Made by a program: the position numbers and the translations under genes. From Sphingobacteriales bacterium (GTDB lineage: Bacteria; Bacteroidota; Bacteroidia; Chitinophagales; Chitinophagaceae): 64,000 nt of DNA. Location of the stretch: contig JAAXIF010000105.1 of assembly GCA_012270485.1 (NCBI GenBank), positions 57,088 to 121,087 of the forward strand, in the 5' to 3' direction. Below are positions 51,679 to 60,093 of the stretch, one piece after another. The number at the start of each line of letters is the position of its first letter. Within the stretch, counting starts at the first letter, position 1. The notes under the pieces were generated by a model that was not told the DNA's origin, did not search any database, and saw only the letters and a list, made by a program, of their open reading frames with translations.

Positions 51679-52229
51679 TGTCTAGAAAACTTATAGAAGA
51701 TTCAAAGAATATCCTTATCAACGAGGTTCAAGAAAAAGAAGTCAAGATGATGAAAGCATTGTCTAAAGACATGCAAAAAGTCTTGAAAGGATATCAAAAG
51801 ATTGTAAAATCAGGTGATAAAACATTATCTGATAAACAATACAATTATGAATACGAAACAGTTTTAAAAGCAAGAGATACAATCATTCAAATGATTGGTC
51901 GACTTGAAACCAAAATGATAACCCAACAGAAAATGAGGGGAGAGGAAGTTCAATTAGACGAGAAACTTGGATACAGTGGTAATTACCAACAGAAAAGTAA
52001 GTATGACGGAAAGGAGTTTAACAAAACAAAAGAACTCAAAACAGTTTATAAAATCCAAAATGCATTGGTAAAATTAGACAAAATACATTCAGACTTACAG
52101 TATCCTAATACAGTAGACGCTGTTAATGGTATATGGAAACCTATAAACGATGCATACTTGGGTTGTTTAAAGTATGCAGAAGAGATTAAAAAGGGTTCAT
52201 ATGACGGGGAAATCGACATAGACTCATAA
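51678..52229 (+). CDS. Late hypothetical helical protein
   Basis: 183 residues sharing its first base with the previous stop. Mostly alpha-helical and lysine-rich, with LIEDSKNILINEVQEKE at the start and a tyrosine-rich middle (GYSGNYQQKSKYDGKEF). An LDE site occurs near residue 96. Unknown function; likely virion-associated by neighbourhood. Confidence 0.68.
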   Translation: MSRKLIEDSKNILINEVQEKEVKMMKALSKDMQKVLKGYQKIVKSGDKTLSDKQYNYEYETVLKARDTIIQMIGRLETKMITQQKMRGEEVQLDEKLGYSGNYQQKSKYDGKEFNKTKELKTVYKIQNALVKLDKIHSDLQYPNTVDAVNGIWKPINDAYLGCLKYAEEIKKGSYDGEIDIDS

Positions 52230-52768
52230 TGGATAGAATAGACGCAAGATACAGAACGTTTAAAGAGAAACTTAAGAAACTCGGATACGTTAAAGCAGAC
52301 GCAAAAAAAGTCAATGCAGTCATGGAAAAGATTGGTGACTTTGGAATGATGTCAGACGCAGGTAATAAAAAGATTGCACGTGCTGTATCACAAGCAAAGA
52401 ACGAAAAAGATTTAAAGTCAAAGTTGATGAAAATATCAACAATGGCAAAAGGTAAGTATGCCGAAGCAGAGGAAGACGAAGTGTATCAAAGAGCTTTAGA
52501 TGCATTTCAATCCAAAGCAAAAGGTGTTCAAAACAGACCTGACGCTGCAATATTAATGCAACTTCGTAAGTTTAAAGACGGAACTAAAGATGGTGAGGTC
52601 AGAACAGACGATATGAAGAAAATTAAGGTAAAAAATGCAGATGCAGTGAAAGTTCATGACGCTTTAATGTCTGTTAGAGCACCCATTAGGACTAAATACT
52701 TACAACTATTACAAAAGGACAAAAAGTCTTTTGAAAAGGCTTTTAAAGCAATCTTAAGGGTTGCATAA
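52229..52768 (+). CDS. Late hypothetical basic protein
   Basis: 179 residues, basic and helical (KEKLKKLGYVKADAKKVNAV), sharing one base with the preceding stop. No recognisable catalytic motif. It could be a DNA-associated internal protein; inferred only from charge and location. Confidence 0.68.
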   Translation: MDRIDARYRTFKEKLKKLGYVKADAKKVNAVMEKIGDFGMMSDAGNKKIARAVSQAKNEKDLKSKLMKISTMAKGKYAEAEEDEVYQRALDAFQSKAKGVQNRPDAAILMQLRKFKDGTKDGEVRTDDMKKIKVKNADAVKVHDALMSVRAPIRTKYLQLLQKDKKSFEKAFKAILRVA

Positions 52769-52784
52769 CAACTAGGAGAAAAAC

Positions 52785-53069
52785 ATGGCACTTTGGGGAT
52801 TATTAGATAACGAAGCTTCTAAACCTAAATATCTAACAGACGCTGATAAAGCGGAATGTTATGGTGCTGATACAGCTGAAGTCGGTGCAAATGCTGGTGT
52901 AAATTCTGAAGGTTGGGTATTAAGAAAAGTAGTAGGGTCAAGAACTCAATTTGAAACATTGGTTGCAATGTCTTCAGGTTCAATGGGTGCTGACGTTGCA
53001 GACTTTGACGATGACTCAGACGCAGGAACACCTGATATTGATGACGATACAGTATTAGCAGATAGTTAA
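52785..53069 (+). CDS. Small acidic structural-type protein
   Basis: 94 residues with AGGAG 7 nt before ATG. It starts MALWGLLDNEASKPKYL, the kind of opening shared by small structural proteins of T4-like cyanophages, and ends in an Asp-rich tail. Possibly a head decoration or fibre-associated protein; weakly supported. Confidence 0.65.
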   Translation: MALWGLLDNEASKPKYLTDADKAECYGADTAEVGANAGVNSEGWVLRKVVGSRTQFETLVAMSSGSMGADVADFDDDSDAGTPDIDDDTVLADS

Positions 53070-53082
53070 TAGAGGATAAATT

Positions 53083-53523
53083 ATGAAAACATTTAAAAAC
53101 TTTATCTTGGAAGAGGGTGGAGCTCAGATTCCAACGGATTCTAATGCCTTTTTTGTGGGTGCAGCTGGACTAAGTTCAGAAAAAGTCCCACATGATATAG
53201 ACGATGCAGACGTTAAGTCTAAGGTTAATGCAATCTTAGGACAAACTGCAGTATCAGAATGGTTGAATCCAAAAGCTGCCGTTGCACAAATGGAAGCAAA
53301 ACTTTCTCTTTTAGGTTTAAACAAAACTGGTGAAGGTGATTTAGAATTTGCATCTGAATCAGGTTCTTTTGACCTACAATTTAATAGATACGGAGTAGTC
53401 ACTGGTAAAACAGTTGATACACCTCATGACGAATTCGAGAGGGAAGAAAAAATCGTATCATTAAACGTTAAATACGAACAGAACGAAAACGGAACTTATA
53501 AAGTTATCGGTTCTTTAGTTTAA
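53083..53523 (+). CDS. Late protein with capsid-targeting-like N-terminus
   Basis: 146 residues. The start MKTFKNFILEEGGA matches the pattern of the T4 capsid-targeting peptide (MKT-aromatic-xxF-I/L-x-E). The rest is a soluble, acidic protein with a beta-rich C-terminus. AGAGGA precedes the ATG. Candidate internal head protein. Confidence 0.7.
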   Translation: MKTFKNFILEEGGAQIPTDSNAFFVGAAGLSSEKVPHDIDDADVKSKVNAILGQTAVSEWLNPKAAVAQMEAKLSLLGLNKTGEGDLEFASESGSFDLQFNRYGVVTGKTVDTPHDEFEREEKIVSLNVKYEQNENGTYKVIGSLV

Positions 53524-53525
53524 AG

Positions 53526-53564
53526 TAGTAGGACACGGATTGTCCTATTACTTCCCTTCGGGGA
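53526..53564 (+). other. Tandem RNA hairpins, second with UUCG tetraloop
   Basis: First hairpin: TAGTAGGACA (53526-53535) with TGTCCTATTA (53541-53550), 10 bp including one G-U, 5-nt loop. Second: TCCC (53553-53556), TTCG loop, GGGA (53561-53564), i.e. the very stable C(UUCG)G type known between T4 genes. No T tract follows, so an mRNA end or processing barrier is as likely as termination. Confidence 0.65.
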
Positions 53565-53581
53565 CACCTACATAATATAAC

Positions 53582-53953
53582 ATGAGTCTATTTGATAAAT
53601 TAACTGCAAAGAACTTTTCTGCATATGCAATGAAGCATTATGATGACCCTCAGTGTGAAGACATTGAGGACTTCCAAGAAGACCTACGCAGATTCCGATA
53701 TTTAAAACGTCTATTGCATAGATACCACGAAAATGGAGAACTTCGTGAGCGTCTTATGTTAAATCACCTTATTTGTCTATTCAATGTCTTTGGATACGAC
53801 CCATGTATGAGAATGTTAGAGTTCAAAATCAAGGACGATAACTACTGGTCTTCCATAAAAACTATGTTATTATACCTAGAATACATAGAAGAAGGTTGGA
53901 AAACGGAGATACCTATTGATTTAAATCTTGCAGAACGTTTAAGAGACCTTTAA
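53582..53953 (+). CDS. Conserved T4-like phage hypothetical protein
   Basis: 123 residues. MSLFDKLTAKNFSAYAMKHY, then DFQEDLRRFRYLKRLLHRY and LMLNHLICLFNVFG are text I recall from a small family found throughout T4-like marine phages, of unknown function. No Shine-Dalgarno is visible; TATAA lies 5 nt upstream of the ATG. Confidence 0.75.
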   Translation: MSLFDKLTAKNFSAYAMKHYDDPQCEDIEDFQEDLRRFRYLKRLLHRYHENGELRERLMLNHLICLFNVFGYDPCMRMLEFKIKDDNYWSSIKTMLLYLEYIEEGWKTEIPIDLNLAERLRDL

Positions 53954-53958
53954 AAAAA

Positions 53959-53966
53959 CATAAATA
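53959..53966 (+). promoter_or_regulatory. Late promoter CATAAATA upstream of the 53972 gene
   Basis: Begins exactly 13 nt before ATG 53972 with no ribosome site between, the same geometry as at 705, 14725 and 45819. Confidence 0.7.
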
Positions 53967-53971
53967 GTTCT

Positions 53972-54562
53972 ATGAGAATCGTAGATACACTTATAGTCTT
54001 TCGTATATTGAAGATGTTAACAACTCCCTTCAATAAAATGAAGGCATACAAGTTTGGTTTTATTGATAAAGACGGAAATAGAATCAAAAAAATTGAGAAT
54101 GAAGACGGGAAAATGGTTCCAAATGACCCATTTACCAAAGCAGAGAAAGCTTCACTCACACCTTTACATAGACTTGTATTCAATCTAAAGAAAATCATTG
54201 CAAAAGTTCCTTTCGGAAAAACACAATTCGCCTCATATGCAATTGCACTTTTATTACTAAAGGAAGAAGCAGAACTTGACAATGAACAAGGGGAAGAACT
54301 ATATGAGAAATTCTACAGATATCTAAAAGAACAAGAACTACTCACTGCAGAAACAATCAGTGAGTCAATCAATGTAGGTAAACTAATCGAAGGGGAAACT
54401 TATAAAATTAGATTCCCAATCAAAGAACAGGGTGAAATGATACACCAACACAAAGACGAGGTTTACATTGTCAGTGAATATGAAAAGATATATGGTATTC
54501 AGACATACATTGGTTATGCAAACACGGAGAGAGTCTTAGTGACTGCAGATGATGTTTATTGA
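53972..54562 (+). CDS. Conserved late structural-type protein
   Basis: 196 residues. The N-terminal block DTLIVFRILKMLTTPFNKMKAYKFGFID followed by HRLVFNLKKIIAKVPFGKTQ and a YAIALLLLKEE helix is characteristic of a conserved protein in the structural region of T4-like marine phages. The C-terminal part is a small beta domain (SINVGKLIEGETYKIRF) with a LIE-G site. Head or tail role unknown. Confidence 0.75.
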   Translation: MRIVDTLIVFRILKMLTTPFNKMKAYKFGFIDKDGNRIKKIENEDGKMVPNDPFTKAEKASLTPLHRLVFNLKKIIAKVPFGKTQFASYAIALLLLKEEAELDNEQGEELYEKFYRYLKEQELLTAETISESINVGKLIEGETYKIRFPIKEQGEMIHQHKDEVYIVSEYEKIYGIQTYIGYANTERVLVTADDVY

Positions 54563-55310
54563 AGCAATACAAGAAATAGATAATCTTACTTTTGCACCAC
54601 AAAAGGATTTAAAGAAACCCAAGTATAAGAAACTTACACTATGGGACGAAGGTTGGGAAACTATAATGTTAGGAGCTCCACCTAAAGGTCAAAAGATTGT
54701 AGACGAACTCAAAGAGATTCAGAAGTTGGTCAGTGGTGCAACACCTGAACAAAAACGTCAATACATAAATTGTGACGAAGACGCCTCATACTATATCAAA
54801 CAATACATGGACGAAAATGAATTAGAATATAGTCAAGACACTATAGATTTCATTAGGGGTCAATGCAGTCCAGTTATCAAACACCATAAAAATCATTTTA
54901 ATCGTGCAAGACCATATCAAGTTGCAGAACACTTAGGTATGGAATTCGATAGGTTTAAAACAGACACCTCTAAAACACCTTCTTATCCCAGTGGACACAC
55001 CACTCAACCTTATGTGATTGGACTATATTACAGTAAAATGTATCCCCAACATAGTGCTGGGATAATGAAAGGTGCAAAGATTAGTGGATTCGGAAGAGTT
55101 ATCGCAGGTTTACACTATCCTTCAGATTACGAAGCAGGTGTTAAACTTGGAAAAGAATTATTTGAGTTTATGAGAGTCGAAGAGATAAACGAAGACGCAC
55201 CTATGAACTCAACAGGAGGTGCAATTGCAATGCCTCCTACAATGAAAAAGAAACGTGATAAGAGATATGATACAGATAGCATGTATAAACTCTTAAGACG
55301 ATACATTTAA
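54549..55310 (+). CDS. PAP2-family phosphatase
   Basis: 253 residues (ATG 54549; 54552 also possible). All three PAP2 motifs are intact: KNHFNRARP (115-122), PSGHT (147-151), and GRVIAGLHYPSD (182-193; Arg183, His189, Asp193). Such enzymes remove phosphate from lipids, nucleotides or phosphoesters. There are no clear membrane spans, so it is a soluble acid-phosphatase type. The start MMFIEAIQE has an FIE-A junction like a capsid-targeting peptide. It overlaps the preceding gene by 14 nt. Confidence 0.88.
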   Translation: MMFIEAIQEIDNLTFAPQKDLKKPKYKKLTLWDEGWETIMLGAPPKGQKIVDELKEIQKLVSGATPEQKRQYINCDEDASYYIKQYMDENELEYSQDTIDFIRGQCSPVIKHHKNHFNRARPYQVAEHLGMEFDRFKTDTSKTPSYPSGHTTQPYVIGLYYSKMYPQHSAGIMKGAKISGFGRVIAGLHYPSDYEAGVKLGKELFEFMRVEEINEDAPMNSTGGAIAMPPTMKKKRDKRYDTDSMYKLLRRYI

Positions 55311-55316
55311 TAAACT

Positions 55317-56474
55317 ATGAAATTTTTGAATTACCTCGCCCTTTTTACGTCTTTAGGAATAGCAGGCATAGCTGCATATTTCTCTGTTCTTGGGCTTGCA
55401 ACTATATTCAGTGGTGCATTCTTAGGTATTGTCATTATGGCAGGTGCATTAGAATTTGGTAAGATTGTCAGTGCAGCCTATCTTCACTTGTTTTGGGAAA
55501 AACTAAATTACTTTAAGTATTATTTGGTAGTAAGTGTTATAGTGTTAATGTTGATTACCTCATTAGGTATTTTTGGATATCTTGCAAAAGCAAGTTCAGA
55601 CACTTCATATGCAACTGCTTCAGCACAACAAGAAATCAGTCAGATTGACGGACAAATTCTCAGAGAACAGAACAAAATTACACTATTAGAAGAAAGAATA
55701 TCAGGTTTAAACTCAGGTGGATTAGACGTATCCGATTCAGTCAATGCACAAATAGAGATTAGAGATGGTGCATGGGATAGAGTTCAAGGGGATATTGACT
55801 TTGCACAAGGTCAAATCGATAGTTTAAGAGCTGAATTGACAACACTTGATACTCAGGTAGCGGAACTCAGAAACAGGGGTGTAGAGACGATTACAGTGAA
55901 CGAGGGAGTGTTTAATGACGAGGTTCAGGTCATTGACTATGTTGCACAAGCAGAGGAATTATATACTTCTCAACAACCTCAAAGAGAACAAATCAGGTCA
56001 GATATTAAAGAACAACAGGATAATATAGACAAATATAGGGAGTCTGCTCAGAACACTATAGACACTGCGAATGCAGAAATTAGTAGACTACAAGACCTCT
56101 CGACTGGAGATGCAGACGAAAAATTATTAAAAATAGAAGAATACAATAGTCAAATCGATACCATATATGATACAATACAGGTATTGAGAGAGGAAAAGTT
56201 CCCCATAGAACAAGAATTGTTGAACTTTGAACGTGAAGTTGGCCCTATACAGTATATTGCAGAGGTCATTTATGGTCAAGAAGAGTCTGTCAAGTATCTT
56301 GACAATGCAATTAGATGGGTGATTTTTGCACTTATTTTTGTGTTTGACCCACTAGCAGTGTTATTATTAGTGACTAGTGTTGCACTTATATACAATCCAA
56401 GTGGTAAATCTCCAAGAGTTGTTAGAGTTTTGGATAGACCAACAGTGATAAGAGTTCCGAAAAAAACTAAATAA
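55317..56474 (+). CDS. Membrane protein with periplasmic coiled coil
   Basis: 385 residues. Three N-terminal hydrophobic segments (about 5-25, 30-50, 68-90), a long coiled coil (about 100-325; EQNKITLLEERISGLNSG and repeated Gln/Glu/Ile heptads), and a C-terminal membrane span (WVIFALIFVFDPLAVLLLV) followed by a basic tail. Similar proteins occur in other marine T4-like phages without known function. A spanin-like or host envelope role is conceivable. Confidence 0.72.
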   Translation: MKFLNYLALFTSLGIAGIAAYFSVLGLATIFSGAFLGIVIMAGALEFGKIVSAAYLHLFWEKLNYFKYYLVVSVIVLMLITSLGIFGYLAKASSDTSYATASAQQEISQIDGQILREQNKITLLEERISGLNSGGLDVSDSVNAQIEIRDGAWDRVQGDIDFAQGQIDSLRAELTTLDTQVAELRNRGVETITVNEGVFNDEVQVIDYVAQAEELYTSQQPQREQIRSDIKEQQDNIDKYRESAQNTIDTANAEISRLQDLSTGDADEKLLKIEEYNSQIDTIYDTIQVLREEKFPIEQELLNFEREVGPIQYIAEVIYGQEESVKYLDNAIRWVIFALIFVFDPLAVLLLVTSVALIYNPSGKSPRVVRVLDRPTVIRVPKKTK

Positions 56475-56500
56475 AAGGTTAAATTTAACAGGAGAAACAC

Positions 56501-56698
56501 ATGTCAGAAGAAGTAATTTCAGAAGGAATTAGTCTTGCAGATAGAATGACAAGGTTGAATTCAGCAGAACCAGTATTTACTGATGGTGGTCATGCAGAAG
56601 GAACCGATGGTTATAATGCAGCGAAGTCTTCATTCGACGCTGCTCATGCAGCTTGGACAACTCAAAAAGCAGAACTACAAGCTGAAATAGACGGCTAA
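56501..56698 (+). CDS. Small hypothetical protein (65 aa)
   Basis: 65 residues with AGGAG 7 nt before the ATG and an ACTAAATA box at 56466-56473. The first residues SEEVISEGISLADRM contain an ISE-G junction of the gp21 type. Helical, acidic; function unknown. Confidence 0.65.
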   Translation: MSEEVISEGISLADRMTRLNSAEPVFTDGGHAEGTDGYNAAKSSFDAAHAAWTTQKAELQAEIDG

Positions 56699-56734
56699 AA
56701 CCCACTTGTATTTTCTCTCTTTTCATAGTATAAT
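56697..56734 (+). promoter_or_regulatory. Gene 61 promoter, AAAACCC type
   Basis: AAAACCCA (56697-56704), CTTGTA (56705-56710), 18 nt, TATAAT (56729-56734). TATAAT starts exactly 12 nt before ATG 56741, predicting a leaderless primase mRNA. Confidence 0.7.
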
Positions 56735-56740
56735 GAATTC

Positions 56741-57769
56741 ATGCTATGGTTAGAGAGAAAATATCTTTCCCGTATTGTTTCACTCGTTGAACAGGGAAAA
56801 TGGAAAAACGACAATACACTGAATCATCGGTGTCCCTATTGTGGTGATTCCCAAAAAAATCAGTTCAAGGCACGTGGATTCCACTTTACTATAGGACAAA
56901 ACTTTGTCTATAAATGTCACAATTGTGGTCACTCCACCTCTTCTGTTAATTTTCTCAAAGACCATTTCCCAGTTATTCATAAGGAGTATCTAAAGGAGTG
57001 GTTGACTGAGTCAGGTAAGAAACCTAAGAAACCTCAGAAAATGTTGAGTGCAAATGAATTCAAGTTCACTCCAAACAAAGAATTACTAAATATGAAGAAA
57101 GTCGATTTGAGTGCAGTAGCCTTTAAGGTGACCGATAAGGTCGATGCACAGGAATTTGTAAAACGTAGACGAATTCCAAAAGAAAGAATTGACGAACTTT
57201 GGTTCACACCTCAGGCTCAATCTTTAGGTTTATTATCACCTAAGTATAAGGATAGAGTTTTGGGGAATGACCCAAGAGTTGTATTACCATTCTTAAATGA
57301 GAATGGGGAATTAGTCGGTATCACGGGTCGTGCAATTAACGATTCACCCCTCAGATATTTGACCATGAGATTCCTAGATGACGTTCCACTCATCTATAAC
57401 ATAGGAAATGTGGACAAAACTAAAACTGTTTATGTGACTGAAGGGCCTATAGACAGTTTATTCCTACCAAACAGTATTGCAGTCGGTGGTAGTGATTTCA
57501 AAAAACTAGATGACTCGTTAAAAGAAAATGCAGTAATCATTTATGACAACGAACCACGAAATGCACAAATAATTAAACAGATAGAAGAGGTAATAGACCT
57601 CGGCTATAAAGTGTGCATATGGAATGAAAGAAGAGTGAGTGAGTATAAAGATATTAATGATATGGTAATTGGTGGTTTGAGTCAGAATGAGATAATTGAA
57701 ATTATAAATTCTAATACTTATAGTGGCCTTTCAGCAAAAGCAAAATTACAGGAGTATAAGAAGATATGA
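56741..57769 (+). CDS. 61: DNA primase gp61
   Basis: 342 residues (T4 gp61 342). Zinc-binding domain CPYC (31, 34) and CHNC (59, 62), then a Toprim catalytic domain with VTEGPIDSLF (near 232) and IYDNEPRN (near 266). It synthesises RNA primers for lagging-strand replication with gp41. Its TGA overlaps the nrdA ATG. Confidence 0.94.
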   Translation: MLWLERKYLSRIVSLVEQGKWKNDNTLNHRCPYCGDSQKNQFKARGFHFTIGQNFVYKCHNCGHSTSSVNFLKDHFPVIHKEYLKEWLTESGKKPKKPQKMLSANEFKFTPNKELLNMKKVDLSAVAFKVTDKVDAQEFVKRRRIPKERIDELWFTPQAQSLGLLSPKYKDRVLGNDPRVVLPFLNENGELVGITGRAINDSPLRYLTMRFLDDVPLIYNIGNVDKTKTVYVTEGPIDSLFLPNSIAVGGSDFKKLDDSLKENAVIIYDNEPRNAQIIKQIEEVIDLGYKVCIWNERRVSEYKDINDMVIGGLSQNEIIEIINSNTYSGLSAKAKLQEYKKI

Positions 57770-60093
57770 ATTCAGACATTAGAGTTGTAAAGTCAGACGG
57801 GTCAAAAGTAGAAATCGATTTAGACAAAATCCATAAAATGGTTCATAAAGCCTGTAAGAGGATTACAGGTGTATCAGAGTCATTAGTAGAAATGAACAGT
57901 GGTTTACAATTCTATGACGGAATCACAACAAAAGAAATTCAAAAGATACTTGTCAAAAGTGCAAGTGATTTGATATCATTAGAGTCACCAAATTATCAAT
58001 TCGTTGCAAGTAGATTACTTTTATTTGCAATCCAAAAACAAGTCTTTAATACAAAGTGGAAGGATTCAGAAATCTATCCACCTCTTAAAGATATCATTGA
58101 GAGAAACATAGACTACGGAGTATATGACGATGACATATTGAAATGGTATAAGGAAGAAGAGTTAGAAATATTAGACAAATATATCAAACACTCACGTGAC
58201 CTTACATTTACATATGCTGGATTACAACAAATAGTAGACAAATATCTAGTGCAAGATAGGTCGAGTGGAATGGTATATGAAACCCCACAATTCATGTATA
58301 TGTTAATTGCTATGACTTTATTTAAAAAGTATAGTGGTGAACTAGGAGACAAAATAGAGTATGTCAAAAAATACTACGACGCAATCTCAACATTCAAAAT
58401 CAATATCCCAACCCCTATCATGGCTGGAGTTCGAACTCCTTTACGACAATTTGCATCGTGTGTCCTTGTCGATACAGACGACACTCTCGACAGTATCTTC
58501 TCAAGTGATATGGCGATTGGAAAATATGTTGCACAAAGAGCTGGTATCGGAATTAACGCAGGAAGAATTAGAGGACTCGGTTCGAGAATTAGAGGAGGTG
58601 AAGTCCAACATACGGGAGTTATCCCATTCCTTAAAAAATTTGAGTCAACTGTTAGATGTTGCACCCAAAATGGTGTCAGAGGAGGAAGTGCAACAGTTCA
58701 TTTCCCAATATGGCACCAAGAAATAGAAGACATTCTAGTATTAAAGAACAACAAAGGAACAGAAGATAATAGAGTTCGTAAACTTGATTACTCAATACAA
58801 TTAAGTGAACTCTTTTATCAACGTTTCCTAAAGAACGAAGACATTACACTATTCTCACCACATGACGTGGACGGATTGTATGATGCATTCGGAACACCTG
58901 AGTTTGACGAATTATATGAGAAATATGAACGTGCAACTTCAGTTCCAAAATCTAAAGTAAATGCAAGAGAATTATTCTCTAGTTTATTGAAAGAACGTGC
59001 TGAAACAGGTAGAATTTACATTATGAATATCGACCATAGTAATAGTCATAGTTCATTCAAAGATAAAGTGAACATGAGTAATCTATGTCAAGAGATAACA
59101 TTACCTACAGACCCTATTCAACACATTGAAGGGAATGGTGAGATTGCACTTTGTATTTTAAGTGCAATCAATGTAGGTATTGTTAAAGAAGAAGAGTTGG
59201 AATCTCTTTGTGATTTATCAGTGAGAGGACTTGAAGAACTGATAGATTTTCAAGAATATCCAGTATTAGCTGCAGAACAATCAACCATTGCAAGACGTAG
59301 TCTTGGTATCGGTTATATAGGGCTGGCACATTACCTTGCAAAAAACAAGGTCAATTATAGTGACCCTGAAGCATGGAAACTGGTTCATGACTTAACAGAG
59401 AGGTTCCAATATTATCTTCTTAAATCGTCAAACAATCTTGCACGAATCAATGGTGCATGTATAGATTTCAACAGAACAAAATATCATGACGGAATCTTAC
59501 CTATTGATACATACAAGAAAGACGTAGACGAATTGGTTCCAAACAAACTTAATATGGATTGGGAACAACTCAGAAAAGATATCAAACAATATGGATTAAG
59601 ACACTCGACATTGACTGCACAAATGCCGTCAGAGAGTTCTAGTGTCGTTTCTAATGCAACCAATGGTATTGAACCACCACGTGACCACCTAAGTGTTAAG
59701 AAGAGTAAAAAGGGAACACTCAAACAGGTTGTCCCTCAATATTCTATATTGAAGAATGCATACACACTACTATGGGATATGCCTGATAATACAGGATATA
59801 TCAATGTGGTTGCAGTTATGCAGAAGTTCTTTGACCAAGCAATCAGTGGAAACTGGTCTTATAACCCTGAAAATTATGAGAACGGAGAAGTTCCAGTGTC
59901 AGTAATGGCAAGGGATTTACTCAACACATATAAATACGGGTGGAAAACAAGTTATTATCAGAATACTATGGACGGGAAAACTGAAGACGTAATTACAGAC
60001 CCTAACTCAGCGTCTAATGATTACATACCACCTATGTTGGATTCAGTGAGTAATGATGAAGGAGAAGAAGATTGTGAAGCATGTGCCATTTGA
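57766..60093 (+). CDS. nrdA: Ribonucleotide reductase large subunit NrdA
   Basis: 775 residues (T4 NrdA 754). Class Ia alpha subunit making dNDPs. An ATP-cone domain at the N-terminus (RVVKSDGSKVEIDLDKIHKM), active-site motifs ASCVLVDTDDT, NLCQEI and ALCILSAIN, and the C-terminal redox pair CEAC are present. No insertion or intron is visible. It overlaps the next gene by about 38-41 nt. Confidence 0.96.
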   Translation: MNSDIRVVKSDGSKVEIDLDKIHKMVHKACKRITGVSESLVEMNSGLQFYDGITTKEIQKILVKSASDLISLESPNYQFVASRLLLFAIQKQVFNTKWKDSEIYPPLKDIIERNIDYGVYDDDILKWYKEEELEILDKYIKHSRDLTFTYAGLQQIVDKYLVQDRSSGMVYETPQFMYMLIAMTLFKKYSGELGDKIEYVKKYYDAISTFKINIPTPIMAGVRTPLRQFASCVLVDTDDTLDSIFSSDMAIGKYVAQRAGIGINAGRIRGLGSRIRGGEVQHTGVIPFLKKFESTVRCCTQNGVRGGSATVHFPIWHQEIEDILVLKNNKGTEDNRVRKLDYSIQLSELFYQRFLKNEDITLFSPHDVDGLYDAFGTPEFDELYEKYERATSVPKSKVNARELFSSLLKERAETGRIYIMNIDHSNSHSSFKDKVNMSNLCQEITLPTDPIQHIEGNGEIALCILSAINVGIVKEEELESLCDLSVRGLEELIDFQEYPVLAAEQSTIARRSLGIGYIGLAHYLAKNKVNYSDPEAWKLVHDLTERFQYYLLKSSNNLARINGACIDFNRTKYHDGILPIDTYKKDVDELVPNKLNMDWEQLRKDIKQYGLRHSTLTAQMPSESSSVVSNATNGIEPPRDHLSVKKSKKGTLKQVVPQYSILKNAYTLLWDMPDNTGYINVVAVMQKFFDQAISGNWSYNPENYENGEVPVSVMARDLLNTYKYGWKTSYYQNTMDGKTEDVITDPNSASNDYIPPMLDSVSNDEGEEDCEACAI

